From positions 30,479-94,478 of the forward strand of contig JAOVVO010000292.1 in the NCBI GenBank assembly GCA_028564675.1: a stretch of 64,000 nt of DNA. Reading direction: 5' to 3'. The stretch comes from Onchocerca lupi. Taxonomy: Eukaryota > Nematoda > Chromadorea > Rhabditida > Onchocercidae. Numbering within the stretch: the first letter of the stretch is position 1; every line of letters begins with the position of its first letter. Positions 24,671 to 38,956 of this stretch are shown here, one piece after another. Made by a program: the position numbers and the translations under genes. The notes under the pieces are model-generated. The model worked only from the letters and a program-made list of their open reading frames with translations, searched no databases and was not told the DNA's origin.

Positions 24671-27600
24671 CTAATATTTAATAATAGCGCCTCTACCGGT
24701 ATCAAGCAGTAGGCCTAATATTTCAAATCAAGATGAATAATTCTTTGCTCTCGTTTAAATGTGAAAATCCGTCAGATCAAACAGAATCGACCAATCCTGG
24801 AATTAATGGAATCAATAATATGAAGCAAAATGTAAAAAACCAATCCAACGAAATTAGCGCGCATAAATAAATGTTTACCTTTCCTTTTTTTTGATTTTAA
24901 ATAGCAGCTTACCTCTCTTCCTTTTAATTTAAATTTTAAATAATTTATATAATATGCAAATGTGCAAATAACCACTTTTTTTTTTCATTATCAACCAACC
25001 AATCAATCACTTAATTAGCATTATCCCTCATTTAATCATTGAATCCTTTTAAATCCAAAACGATTTAATATAATATCATTAAATTTAGTGTATATTAAAT
25101 TCCAAGAAGTACCCGAAAGAACTGAATTAAATGAGCAATAGTTTTTTACCACCTTTCTACTCATGTTTCCTATTTTTATTGAAAAAAAAATTTAAAAAAT
25201 AAATAAATTTATTATGTCAAATGATTTTCATTTCCCAAACATCATTGAACCGATTATCATTCCAGATACTATTAATATACAAAACCAAAATCTTATTCAA
25301 ATATCTATCTAATTGTTACTTTACTCATTTTCAATCTAAAGTCATCGTATATTAAAAAACATTTTAATAAAATAGTCTAATTAATAAATAAGTACTTATG
25401 TTAGAAATGAATTGAAAATTTCCTACGAGAACAAAAAAAAAAAAAAAAATCCAATAGATAAAAATTATAATTTCTTCAAATTTTTTTTTCTAAAATCTTT
25501 CAGTTATTAATATATTGTAATTGATGAAATATAAAAGTAAATCATAATACAAAATAATAAATATTATGTATGAATATGCTATATCTTTAATTTTCACTTA
25601 CAATATAATACTTAAATAATAGGTAAAAATACCAACAAAAACTCGAAATAAATTTATAATTTGTTGAAAAAGAAAGAAAAAAAGGAAAGAAACTTTGAGA
25701 AAGAATTTCGTAATATGAGATGAAAGAAATGAGAAGTAAAAGGATGAAATGAGTTAGAATGAGGAAAAGAAAAGGATTAAAGAATAGATTTGATGAAATA
25801 AACTTTTCCACTCAAAAATTGTAGTTGAGTTAACAATAGCTATACTTTTTTTTTCAATTCACTCTTAAACAAATTCTAACACTGTCGTCCGATACTCTGA
25901 CCTTTTACAACAATTTTTCACTAATAAAATAAACTTCATCTTTTCCATTTTCTTCTTCATCTCTGGAAAATCCAGAAAAAAGATCAAGAGAAAGAGAGAG
26001 AGAGAAGGAGGAAGAGAATACGAATAATTTTTAGTGTCGAAGTTTCAGGAAAAGATAAAATAAGAAAAAAAAAAGGATATCTATTGATTCAAATTACATC
26101 TGAAATAGAGAAAAAAACAAAGGAGAATAATATAAATTAAATAATATAAATTAGGAATAATACAAATTAAGGAGGAATAATATAAATTAAATCGAATTAA
26201 TTAATAATATAAGTTAAAGAATCAATAAAATAATAAATAAATATCATCAAAGATTAAAAAACGGATGGAAAAGATGATATGATCGAATAAATTAAATATG
26301 ACATCATTTCGCTTTAATCTTCTATAGAGAAATCAGCTACTAAAATATGCACAATGTATCAATATTTTCACTTCGATTGCTTTTTTTGCTCTTTCAGAGA
26401 AAAAAAAAGGATAGAAATCGATAAATTAATAATTTTATCGAAAAAAAAATGATGTAAATAACAATTAAAATATGCCCAATGTATTATTTTCTTCTCTTCA
26501 GCTGCTTCTTCATTTCATTTTTGTTTTTGTTTTTGTTTTTTTCTAGATTAATATCTCATAGATCATAGTGGAAAAAAAAAATACAAGCACTATTAACGAT
26601 ATTTGAGAATTGAGGAACAAAAATCAGAAAGTAATCAATAACTGATTGATTGATATCAAACCAACAACATTCGACCATTTTGTCTTTTTTCCAGACAGAA
26701 AGCAATAAAAATATTGATTGTCTTTGTTCATTCCAAAATTCATCCTCAAAAATAAAATGTTTCTGAAATTTGATAAAAATCATGGCATTTCTTTATAAAC
26801 CGAAAATTATTCTGCAATAATCCTTAAATCATCCGTATTAGCTTAATACTGTACTTATTATTGAAATAAAACTTAATTTTTTCCTGCCTTAAATCCAGAT
26901 TTTATGTTCTTTCCTTTCTCCTCCAAAAATATCCAATTAATGGCAATCACAGATCACTTTTTTTTCTAATATAAAACTCAACCACAAATCTTAAAAAAAT
27001 ATATATATATATGATATGACTTCGTCTCTTGATAAGCATATCATCTCCGTCTTATCACCAATTTGTCCCTCTCTTTCTCTTCTTTTCTTTTCAAAAGAAA
27101 AACAAGAAACGGGAAAAATAAAAGAATAAAAAGCATTCATAGATTATGATATTTGTTATTAAAATATTTTTGCAAGCATTTAACCTTTAATCAAACGCAA
27201 AATTGCCATTTCAATAAATTTTATTTACAAAAATTGCTTCAAGAATGTAAACATTTATAAAATGAAATTTGCTAATATAAAATCAAACGATTAAATAACA
27301 TAACGATAAATATCAAAGGAAAAGAATAAAAGATAAAGAAAAAAAGAAAAAAAAGATTCGTCTGAAACGAAAAAAGTAAAAATGATAACAAAATTAACAA
27401 AAAGAAGATAAAAGACATCAATCATTGATGAGCTTATTTGGTAATGTAGCAATGATTACGATATAGATTGTAGTTAAAGTGAAATCAGGAAAGAAAAGAA
27501 AAGAAATTGAAATGGAAATGGAAGTGACAATAGCACTTGATAAGAAATGGGCCATAAAAAATTGAGAGGCCATAAAAAGTTGAGAAGAAAATGGGAAAAA

Positions 27601-29785
27601 ATTCGAATAGGCACTATTTCCAAAATAATATAAAAATTTTTTATAATTTCAAATTAAAAAACTATCTTACATTATTTCAATAATACATTTCATCATGTTT
27701 TAATTAATAACCAAAATATCTCAATAGATATTAAATTTAGAAATTCATATAAAATCTTCTATGCTCATAGAATTTAAATATCAAAATATGACAATTACCA
27801 GGATATTTAGAGCAATATGATTAGTTTCTACCAATGATTCATATATATACATATAGATCAAAGTTCATCTAAAAAATGATAAAATCATTTCTATCATTTA
27901 TTTGAACAGATGATTAAATCCATCAGCTAGCTTCTGCTATGCGTAAATATAACAAAGTATTTTTAACGAAAAATCACAGAAAAAAAAAACCGAATCTTTT
28001 TCTTTTATCAGGATAAAAATTTTTAATATAGCCTAATTTTGTTGTATAATTATGAATAGACAAATTTATTCTATCCATAATAATAATTTAATACTTTAGA
28101 ATATCAATAATATCTTAATTATTCAACATTTTATCAAATTCTTGTAATACAGCAATATATCTTGATTAAATTTCAAAAAATTATTCAAACACAATACAAT
28201 AATAATAATAATAATCGCAGCATCAAATCGATAAAATTATAATGCAAATTGACAAAGAATCTTCAATTCATTCTATCATAATCAAAAAATACTGATATTC
28301 TATCCCTCTACTTTTATTTTTATCAATTCGCTGTTGATAAATCTTTGCATCACCGTTTTATATCATCTATCCGTCTAGACTATTAAAAATCCATTAAAAG
28401 AAAAATGATACGGTAATTGATATCAACTAGCAATAAAATAAAAGATGTAAACTAGCTTCAAAAAAAAAAAAAAAAAACGTTTTTTTTTTTCCAAAACAAA
28501 ATTATATCGATAAAGCGAAAATATCATCTACATTTATCAATATGGTTTATATTAATGATTAGGAAAAAAACAAAACACATAATTGAAGAAATAGAGGAAC
28601 AAAGATTAATTAATTATTAAAAATAACGGTGTAACGAAGCGAAACTAACTTAACTGATCAAAGTTCGTCCTTGCTTCATCAATACTTACCATTTAACAGA
28701 CAGAAGAGAAATTATCGAAATAATGATGACGACATCATACGTCATTCAAGAGATGCCTTCAGTATGATTCAATTCCCTTTTCAAATTAACTTTCCCATGT
28801 CTCCAACTGCAATTTTTCCAATTTCTCTTCCTTTCTCTCTCTCTTTCTCATATATAATAATCAATTTCCTCCCTCTCTATATCTCTGCTTTAAAATGATT
28901 TAACAAATGATGAATGTAACAGTGAAAATATTTTATATATTTTTCTCATAAAAATTCTTCAACTATCCAGTCTATCATTATTTCATTCTTCTCATTTTAT
29001 CCATCACTCTCTTTATACTATTTCTGCACTAATGAAAACGAGCACTAAAACTAATTAACCCACTTTCTCGTACTTTCATCAAAAATATTTCCAATTTTTT
29101 CCCCTTTTTTCCTTCCACAAAATAACAAATTTCAATAAAAATTTCATCTGGACTATTGCCTGTACATTACATTCGAAAACCAAATTAAATTGATGCTGAA
29201 TATAAACGAATCATATGGATTCATTAAATTGACATGAATCGAATTGATTAAGCAGATCTATGCAGATAAAACTGGTTTATCAGATCTATAATTATAAAGG
29301 CTTAATAATTTAACAATCCTACATGATATTTTCAATATCAGTCCAAATCCGATTTTGACCAGCATATAATAAAGCACGATAAAAAGTCAATATATTCCGG
29401 AAAAAATATTACATAAATAGATTTTTTGTTATGAATAGAAAGACTAAAAAAGAAGAGAGAAAATTTATTTTTTGCCAGGAATATGCTTGTCAAATATAAT
29501 TACTTACTTATATAGAAATATTCATTAAAAATCTTATTCTGAAAATGTTCATTAAAAAAAGATGCTGTTTCATAACCGCATCATTTCTTCATAGTGCCAA
29601 TTTCTAGAATTCGTATTTTTCAAACCCAGAAACAATCAATTTGAAGTATTTACATGATCAAAATTTGAAATCTCAAGATTAAATAATTATGAATTCAAGA
29701 TAAGTGACTTATTGTATACTGATAAAAGAAAAATATACTATTTTGAAGACAATGACCAGCAATAAGAAATTACTTAACGAAGAAT
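24671..29785. other. 5.1-kb intergenic region, no gene seen
   Basis: AT-rich DNA with many short A/T homopolymers, an AG-rich stretch (25985-26015) and small AAT and AT repeats (27000, 28200). Open frames present (e.g. 25587-25811, 26556-26783, 28671-28898) lack splice-consistent partners and have homopolymer-driven composition. Two copies of GATCAAAGTTC occur (27856 and 28656). The right end is the CARMIL 3' flank. Confidence 0.5.
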
Positions 29786-32700
29786 TCATGAACGACGACT
29801 AAATGGAGCATCAGTAGATGAAAACAATCGTGCCATATCAGCCACCGATTTACGACCTGATCTGCTATCACTATCTACAGTACAACTTACCGGACGAACG
29901 GCAACAATTGGATCAGGCTTAGGAGGCAAAGTCGGAGGTGCCAAAGGTGCATTAGCTTTTTTTCTTGGTACAATGGGTGGTGCAGCTGCTGTAGTAGCAT
30001 TAATTGATGATAATAAAGGTGGAGTCGATGACCGAGCTACGCTGAAGTCTGAACTCGTAGAATTTTCTTGAGAAGGAGGTAACATACAATTACGTGTGAC
30101 AATTGGTGAACCTGTACGATATTCATCAGCGATGGACAAATTGCTGGAATGTGCGTCAATCTCTGATTCGCCAGGTGAACAAGTTACCGATTCATTAGCT
30201 GCAATATCATACACTGCAGAATTTTCACCATTTTCGCTTCCACTATGACTTTGATGAATTTCTTCCAAGAATACTGGAGGCTGAAAATTGAAATCTAAAT
30301 TCGAATCAGTTTGACTTTGAATATTGAATTTCTGTTATATTTGCTATAGATTAATTTTAACAACCATTAATTATTTTTAATGATTACCAACCTTTATCCT
30401 TTTGAAATTTCTCATTGGCTTTGGACGGCATTTTGATAGATGACTCAAAGCAGAAGGCATAGGAGGCGCATCCAAATTTACCTTCTCTCCCATTTCATCA
30501 CTGGACAATTCCGTAATCACCGATTTTGGACGATGTGATCTAAAATTGACAAAAGCAACTGTGACACCAATTGCCAATCACAAAAAAAGTATGCAATTCC
30601 GTTATGAAAATCTTGACATGAAAATTATAAAAAGGAAATTTATATTGATTATAGATACAATAAAGTATAGATCATAAGCTACCTTAGAACAATTAGTTTT
30701 GTAGAATTTGATGCACTGATACTTGGTGAGCTGCCTCCTCCGTTCTGCAATCCTACATCATCTTTCTCTATATTATTGCGCTGCACACGGTAATCATTTA
30801 CAATGCCCTGCACAGTTTCACTTACCAATTTCCACTTTGTTTCGCTGAAAAATGATAATATCTAAAGAATCAGAATTAATAACCAATCAGAAAATGACAG
30901 TTAAAGTCTGATCAAACTGACAATGAATTATTCCAATCAATTTAGTTGGTCAAAAGATACCAGATATCTTCTTAGCTTATTTGGAGCTTCCGAAACATGT
31001 CAAGATGTGGCGCTTTCTGTTGCACAAAATTTTTAGAATGGTTTCAAAGTCCTAATCAAGTAATTGGTAATATAATGTAAACTTACCATAGATAGCTGAT
31101 AATATTGTTCATTAAAGCTGCACGAGCAAACGAATTGCGTTTTATAGTTAGTGCGCGCTCATTTAAACTTTCCTTTTCAGCTGCTTTCATAACTGGATGT
31201 AAAACTTGCTGTAAGAACAATAAAATTCATGTTCATTAAAAAAAGATTATCTTCCAAAAAAATACGAATAATAAGAGTACTAAATGCATCAATGACAAAG
31301 ATTTAAGTAAAACACAAACCTTAACGTTACTTAATAGAACGTCATCTAAACGAGATATCATATCATATGCTACTTTTTCCAGTTCGATGTCCAGCTGGTC
31401 GGATAAATCTAACGTATCCAGCGACCGTTTCAGTTCTTCGAAACCAATTTTCGAATTTCCACCATCGCATGAGTCGATTTCCTGAAAATTATAGATAATA
31501 AAGAATTCGTAAGTTAATTCAAGATTTGAGATAACGAAAATTAAGTCATATCGTATAATTGTACCTGTTTTGAAGCAATAACCGAACATATATATTGTTT
31601 TTCAGAATGACTACGTCCTGAACGATTTTTCTCTATGCATGCTTCAATCTGAAATGCTTATACTTATTCAAAAATTTTATGAAAACCTCAATTATATAAA
31701 TTTTTTCCTCTATAAATTTCATAATATTTTATCGCTAGCAATATTAGTAATGATCTGACAAAAATTTTTAGATTTTAATGAAGCTTACCTCAGTGAGTGC
31801 TGCCAATGTTTTTGCACGATCTGCTCGATTCAATGATTCTGCTACATCAATAACAGGAAAGGGAAGAGAAATAAGTGTTGAGTTGCTGAATACAAAATAA
31901 AAAACAATATGATATAAAGTGAATCGAATAATATAAAGAAACTTTTTCTAAAGATATTACAAAACTTTTTTTTTTTGCAATATAATCTACTGCAACCATA
32001 AAAAAGAATTTCCAAATTTTTTCAAACGATATACATATTCTGCTACAATTTCAATGAAAATATCCCATTCAAACGATCACGTTTTATTTAACTATAAGTA
32101 ATACACTGTCGACCAATCTAATATTCCTGATCAAACTTCATTTTAAACTTACAGTATTAGTGAATGTGCAATATCTACATATCCATCACTGGTAATTTGA
32201 TTCTTATCAATTAGAACCGTTTTTAATGAAGTATTGATTTGTAGCGCCTTTGCCAAAAGACGAGCGCCAAAATTTCCCATTTCATTACCTGAGCAGAATA
32301 ACAATGATTTCATACCACTTTTAAAGTAATAGAAAAACTATATTTGCATCAAAGTTAAACTTTCTGAGAATTACCTGTTATATCAAGATAATGCAAGGAA
32401 GACGCGACACCAAGTGAATTTAGCAATATGCTTAAATGTGATCCCAATCGACAATCTGCGATCGACAATTCATTCAATCTCTAAAATAAGGACTCTAACT
32501 TTCAGATAATATTTTGCTCTTACTGTTTACTTAAAATTTTTATGATATCTTTTTCCCCATCGTGACTAACTTACTGGTGGATTCTCTAATTTAAATTATT
32601 AGTTTATCTTCTATATTCCATATTTTGTCATTACTAACGTATTCTATTTCTACATACTAAAATACTGGCAGAAATTTTTGTCCACCTTTTCACTTTGCCT

Positions 32701-35700
32701 ATTCATCCCGCCATGTAGTATCCTCCAATTTCAAAAGTAATATGCAACCAGTAAACTATTATTTATTATTTATTAATCAACAATTCTTTCGAATGGATAT
32801 GAGAAAGAAACCATTAATCAAAATTATCAAGATTTTACTTTTATGCTATCTTATGAAATTTCTACTTTCAATTATTCCTCGATACGAACCAAACAAAATT
32901 AGAAAATTTTTTACATCAAACAACATAAAATCATCGTCAAATTTACCGAATAATCCTCGCCAACAAGTTTGACAATTTCCAAGAGAACATTGGATACCAC
33001 TGCGGTATTTTTCGCGCCCCGTTTCCAGTTTGGAAAATTTACCCCACTCAAGTCCAATTTGGTGAGATGACGCATTTGTGAAGTTGCCAAAACTACTGGT
33101 AGCAATTCAGAATCCAAATTATTATCTCTCAATGATAATGTACAAACATCTACTCCGCTAAGGCATGTTTCCAGCACAGTCATTGAACTCCTACAATATT
33201 TCTCATGATTTAAATCAATATGGGGTTCATACAAAGAAAGCACATATACTTTTTCTTAAAACACGACGATGAGTCAATTACTCAACAAAAAAAAAGCACT
33301 TCAAAGAATTGATAACATATAAGATTGTCTGTTGGATACCCTTGTTTTGAAAGTGAAGCTAGATACTGTACTGCAAACTATATTATTTCTCATCAAAGAT
33401 AATCGTACTTGAATTCTAAATATCTACAAAGTTTTAATTTTTAAGAAATTATACTCACCTATCACAGACACCATTCAAACATAACGTGAATGGTTTCAGT
33501 TGCTGATTACTTGCAAGGCCAAGAAGCAAAGCCTAAAATGAATTATACATTTAGAATGATTCATCTATCCAAAACGAACTTGTTTCAAAAGATTAACTTT
33601 GAAAAATGAATACTAATGTTAAAAAAGTCCTGTTCTACCATATTCATAATTTATTCCCCAAGATTATCCTATCTTTGCCATTATTCAATGATTATAATGC
33701 GGTAAGAAATCCTAGATTTTTAACAAATTTCTGAAACTACAACCTTTAAAATATCTGTATTTAACGTAGTATTCGAAAAATCAAGTTGTTTCAATGCTAC
33801 GACAGTAGAAAAATATTCCTTCATTTGCTGAGCACTTTCTTTATTACGACGACCCGTTTGACAACCCGCTAACCTGAAATTAAATCATATAAGATAACAA
33901 AGAAACTACAAAGTTTCATTTGTTCAAATAAGATTAAGAATGCATGATTGCACTGGTATTAAGCAAAATTAAAATATACATTGTATGGAATATTATATTC
34001 CTCTAATGAAGATACTAAAAAAATAGTAATGCAAAAATTTTTTTTACTAGTAAATATGCAGAAAATAATAATTTCTCAGCGAAAATTGATTTATTCATTT
34101 GACTAACAGCTTGAGAAACAATGTTATTGTCACTAGCATTAAAAAAACTAACGAACTTCAGTATCTCCAACTGTAAACCACCATAAATAAGCGAAGCCCA
34201 CAACTTATCGATATTAATACCAGTCCCAGAGAGATTTAAAACTCGAAGACTGGTACATAATGATAGCAATTGTAGTAAATCACTGATATCCTGCATATGT
34301 TGATAATTTAAAAGTGAAACCAAAAGAAAATTAGTAATTAACTTACTTAACAAATTTTGCTATTGAATATGTTCTGTAAGAATTACATTTTGCGATATGT
34401 ATGTCTACCTACATATATAGTTCTCAACCAGTTAATCTAATGATACCCGTTTATCGTGATCGAATTTCACTGCAATTCAGTTGTTACTTTTTTTTTCTGG
34501 AAATTTTCATAAAGAAAAGCATTTGCGAACCATAACATAGATAATAAAGTTGCTAATAGATCCATCATATTAATTTACACATCACAAGCGCTTACATCTT
34601 TCAAATTGTTTCCTGAAAAATCAAGCGTAGCCAGAAATTTGCAGTCAGGAATTGTGTTTGCTTTGATCCCTTGCAAAATTCCACAACATATTTGATTAAC
34701 ACTTTTTTCTGATAATGCACAATCAGAAAGTGTTAATGATTGCAGTGATGTCAGCTTTGATAGCAAATATGATAAAGCGACGAATCCTAGAATAAATTTC
34801 TAATAATAAGTACCGATTTGTAATTTGCAGCATTTATTTTATGAAAAATTAGAAAAGATTCTTAAATAGTTCACTAAAAAAAAAAAAAATAATAATAATA
34901 ATAATGAAGTGCTAACCTTTCTTATCATCCAATATATTCTTTGAAAAATCTATCTCTTCCAGAGAAGATGTATTATTTTGTAAAGCATTTGAAAACGCAG
35001 CAATAAAATCTCTGAAAATTTTAACGAAATGATAGGCCTGAAAGTTTGTGTTTGTATTTTTTTTAAACGCATTTATATTCATATTTGTATTTTCATTAGA
35101 AATAATGATATAAAGAATTCATAAATTCGTTTCATTTTAAAGTGCTTGAAATATAGGAGGAAAGCACGCCATCTATTACGGTCTTTTAGTCTCTGCCATG
35201 CATTCATTCAGTTTAAGAGCAACTCTCCAATTTTTTATCCTCCTTTCTCTTTCAGTTTAAAATTCATTCGTGTTCAACTGTGTCTTTCGCATCAATTGTG
35301 TACCAACATGGGGTAAGGGAGGAGATGATGGAAGAAATCCTTTTAGTTAAAAACCAATTTAAGAAATACATAATATTAAAAAAAAAAAAGATGAAAACTT
35401 ACTTGGGAAGATTACAATTACGAAGGACAAGTACTTTTAGAAAACGGGAATTACGAACAATTGATAAAATAATATCCACAAGATCTGAACCTAATTTGAC
35501 ATCATCAATGCATAGGCCCGTAAAATAACACGAATATTGACATACAGCTACAATGGGAAGCAAATCTCTGAAAATATGGTATCTTTTTAAATCTTTCCAT
35601 ATTATTATTATTTTTTTTTTAATTCGAAGGAGTGAACTAAATCAGACTTATTGATTGTGTAAAATTATCAAAAATCTTGCTTTATTTCACTGAAAATGAC

Positions 35701-37406
35701 TTCGGAAACCTTAACTTGAATAAATCCGTCATAACTCAAGTTATAGGACATTAAGGATTTAACATGGTGTGAATGAATGCAAAATCACCTTGGAAGCAAA
35801 TGAGTGAAATCATCTAATCTTAAGATATGAATTCCATGGGTAGCATATATTTTTTCAACATCCTGAAAAAAGAGTCGAATATCCAAAGTAATTTCTATTA
35901 ATTCTGAGATATAAGTCAGAACAGAAAAAAAAAAAGAATATATGAAGCAAAAATCTTACCCAAACAACTTCATCACGGAATGGCTGATCATAATAATCAC
36001 AAAGGGCAGCGTAAGATCTACGAAAATTATGACATGGCAGATATGGTCGACTACTGGGCAGAAACCAAAATTCATCGTTTAAATCATTTGGGATTAATTC
36101 CAAAAAATTCCTGCATGTATTTTATAAATAGTAACATTACAAGACAAAAGAATATGAAGAGCAGTTCTTTTATCATAATTCATAAGATGCCGGTGGTAAT
36201 AATAAATATCAAATATATTTCATTTTTCAATTAAAAACGTAAAATTTATAATAAATCTTTCGACAAATTTTTTTAATATACCAAATCACTGGTATATAAA
36301 AATTTTTGTAGACAATTTTTATAGACTTTATATACCTTAAGTTCTGGTTAATATCCGGGAAGTAATGTTTAAGAGAGGAAAGAACAGAAAGAGCAATGTT
36401 TTTGGAACCATGTTCCAAACGAATGAAAATGCGTCTTTTGCCAAAAAAACTTTCATCGAGGCTAAAGCACACCTGAAAAGATTATTTTGGAAAAAAATAG
36501 TAACATTAAAGATGAAAATGGTCAATAAGCTAATAAACAATAATTTTTTTAAAATATGGCAATACACTGCTCTTCACTAGTTGATAAATCTCTGCGACTT
36601 TAATATTAATTGACAGCATCAACTTAGAATATTTCAATAACAATTTTAGCATTCTGAAATATTATGTAATTCTGACATTCACAATCTTAATTATTGAATT
36701 CATTAGCTCAATGTGCATAAACAATATCTATATATTCAATAGATTTTTTCAAAACTTCATTAAATAATGATTTACTGCTTTATACAGGTGAAAAATGATG
36801 GTAAATAATTACTTCATTATCGTTGATGATTTGAATGACACGTATTGACAAGATATGAAAAGTTCGATCAATCTTCAACGAAGATGGTGTTTTCCCATGT
36901 AAAATGAAAACTCGAAATTTTGATAATGCAAAGATTCGATTTTCAAATTTATCTGTTTTTGTACCACATTCTACATTACATACCAATCGACAATCCCAAA
37001 ACTTTGATCCGAATATAGAATTACATTTCTCTATAATGATTAAAAATACGATTTAATAATGTAACCAGTTTTTTCTAGCATTTCTGGCATCAAAGAAGAA
37101 AAAAAAACTAATACACAATCAATATCTGTTCATCTAATATTTTCACTATTCTCTTTTTATAAAAATTAACTAAATAGTAATTGTTGTTTTTTAAGTAATT
37201 GTATAAGTAATTATTAGTAAAAATATGAAATTTCCATAGCTCTTGATAATTTTAAGACAAAAAATCTTAAATATAAAATTTCAGTTTCAAAGTTAAATGA
37301 ATGAAAGTGCATAATCTATTTGCTTCTCTTTTACAATTAAAAAAAATATTATAATACCTTGAATATAGCTGCATAATTCGGCATGTACACCTCGTGATAA
37401 TGACAT
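29786..37406 (-). CDS. crml-1: CARMIL (capping protein, Arp2/3 and myosin I linker) homologue
   Basis: Binds capping protein at actin barbed ends and tunes its activity at the membrane cortex. 21 exons: 37406..37358, 37030..36813, 36472..36336, 36110..35960, 35862..35789, 35567..35403, 35011..34917, 34786..34596, 34290..34157, 33873..33744, 33532..33459, 33190..32947, 32480..32375, 32288..32153, 31885..31789, 31648..31565, 31481..31320, 31208..31087, 30844..30683, 30539..30392, 30280..29786; all junctions keep phase, giving 1057 aa. Order matches the family: N-terminal PH-like domain (about 17-135), linker with CHNFRRSYAALCDYYDQPFR, leucine-rich repeats (about 185-634; e.g. LRVLNLSGTGI, ALLLGLASNQQLK, GNEMGNFGARLLAKALQINT), helical region (635-790), then the capping-protein-interaction motif LSHLSKCRPKPMRNFKR (875-891), and a Pro/Ser-rich tail (PPTLPPKPDP). 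The tail is probably an SH3 ligand. Confidence 0.95.
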
Positions 37407-37822
37407 GATTCCCAGCCTTTACATATCCATTTCCTTCACACCGCTATACCTACCTTACAATCTAAAATATTTTTATAAAATTATACGAGAACATCTGAAG
37501 GAAATACAATGATACAAGGAGAGCCAAATCGATGATGTTTAGAAAAAACAGGTAACTTGCTTTTTCGTTTATCCATAGCATTGGGTAAAATAAAGTAAAA
37601 TAATACTCTTTTTACTCTTTTTTTTGTTTATCGTATTATAGCTACTTAAATAAAAAAGTAAAACGTCTATTCAACAAATCAGATATTAAAAAAAAAAAAT
37701 ACTTCAAAAATATCTTAAATATTTTACTTATGTGCGCTACCTAGGCATTCGCAGGAAAAAACGTAAGCCAAGAAGGAATAAATTAGAACATGCATGTAAA
37801 CAATGCAATGTGAATATTTACA

Positions 37823-38197
37823 GGATCGGGAAAAATATTTAAGTGAAATATTCGGATATTCAACATTAACGTGATACGTGATATTTGATCATTGCGATAG
37901 AAAACAGCAAAAAATATATACTCGCAACACAGTAACATATTAAAAGAAAAGGTGAAAAGTATAATTAGGTAAACTGATAAGAATATTATCATTTCACGGA
38001 ATTAGGAAAATACATAAGGATATTCGAACATCTGACGTTATGAAATAACGTGCAACACATGACCATTTCGATGGAATAGGAAAAAAATATATTCATAACA
38101 TGGAAATATATCAAAAAAAGCCGAAAAGTATGCTTAGGAATATAATAATACCTCCAATTATCACAATTAATACGGCAAACTGATAAGAAGATTATCA
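37823..38197. repeat. Two degenerate tandem units (~170-200 bp)
   Basis: Unit 1 (37823-37991) and unit 2 (37998-38197) share the ordered landmarks GATATTC, AACGT, CATTKCGATRGAA, AAAAATATAT, GAAAAGTAT, CTTAGG/ATTAGG, AAACTGATAAGAA and ATTATCA. Divergence is substantial, so the duplication is old. The reverse complement of unit 1 resembles the direct units at 38261-38500 (TATCACGTTA..AATATCC..AATATTT), suggesting a larger inverted arrangement. Confidence 0.55.
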
Positions 38198-38260
38198 CTT
38201 TTCCCTCGTTATCAGCAAGATTATATTCCAATTCATATCATTTTTTTCCTCTCTTCCATT

Positions 38261-38847
38261 ATACGTAAACTATACGTTATCGTCGTATCCTCACGCCTTA
38301 CATACTACAATCTCTAAGAGTATCAAATTTCAAGAATATCACGTTACCGGAAATTCCAATATTTTTCGCGTGTAATATTTCAAGTTATACGTGATATACG
38401 TAAACTACACGTTATCTCTGCATCCTCCTATCTTATACACCATAACCCTCAAGAATATGACGTTTCAAGAGTATCACGTTACCGAAAATCCTCATATTTA
38501 CATTTTAAAATCAACTTCATTTTTTCATACTATTCTCATTTCCTTACTTCCTTAGTTTTTTCTCATGTCTACTTCCTTCTAAAAAATTTGCTTATTTAAA
38601 AGAAAATTGAAAAAAGGAAAAAGAAATATCGATAATCTTTATCTTATCGATATTTCCTCTTTTTTTTTCCTAATTTCAATTTCCGTTTAAATAAGTAAAT
38701 TTTTCGGCAGTAAATCAAAGTACACCTTCCAGAAGAATCACGTTGTCCGAAACTTCTACACTTTTTACGAGCAATATTTCAAGTTTCACGTGACATACGT
38801 GAGCTACACGTGTCCCTGCAACCTCCACTTCTGTATACCATAATCCG
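38261..38847. repeat. Three copies of a ~135-bp CACGTTA-type repeat, one split by an insertion
   Basis: Copy A (38261-38395) and copy B (38396-38500) are head-to-tail and share ATACGTAAACTAYACGTTATC, CATCCTC, CAAGAATAT and TATCACGTTACCG. Copy C (38726-38847) repeats the second half (AGAATCACGTTGTCCGAAA, CAATATTTCAAGTT..ACGTGA..ATACGT). Between B and C sits unrelated sequence with a long hairpin. It is rich in ACGT palindromic words unusual for the window. Confidence 0.6.
38580..38706. mobile_element. Fold-back (hairpin) insertion, MITE-like
   Basis: Imperfect inverted repeat with arms of about 55-60 bases. The left arm begins AAAAAATTTGCTTATTTAAA, the right arm ends TTTAAATAAGTAAATTTTT, and the two meet at ATCGATAATCTTTATCTTATCGAT. 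It interrupts the 135-bp repeat array. No coding capacity; target-site duplication not resolved. Could be a miniature inverted-repeat element or a chance fold-back. Confidence 0.45.
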
Positions 38848-38956
38848 TAAACCCTTTACATCACTTACTCTCGTCTCCCATTTCGGTGTGTCATCACAGG
38901 AAGATAGCTGCAGAATTCATATGAAGCTGACTGTTGCAACGCTATTTCGGTAGGAA

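Noticed and set aside
34095..34160. Continuation of CARMIL exon 9 through FVSFFNASDNN as coding
   Set aside because: Only ending the exon at 34157 (AA|GTTCGT) keeps phase with the next exon and restores a regular leucine-rich repeat (LEILKLAGCQTG).
35980..36234. 84-codon plus-strand ORF beginning MADHNNHKGQRKIYENYD
   Set aside because: Antisense to CARMIL exon 4, which carries the conserved CHNFRRSYAALCDYYDQPFR segment on the minus strand.
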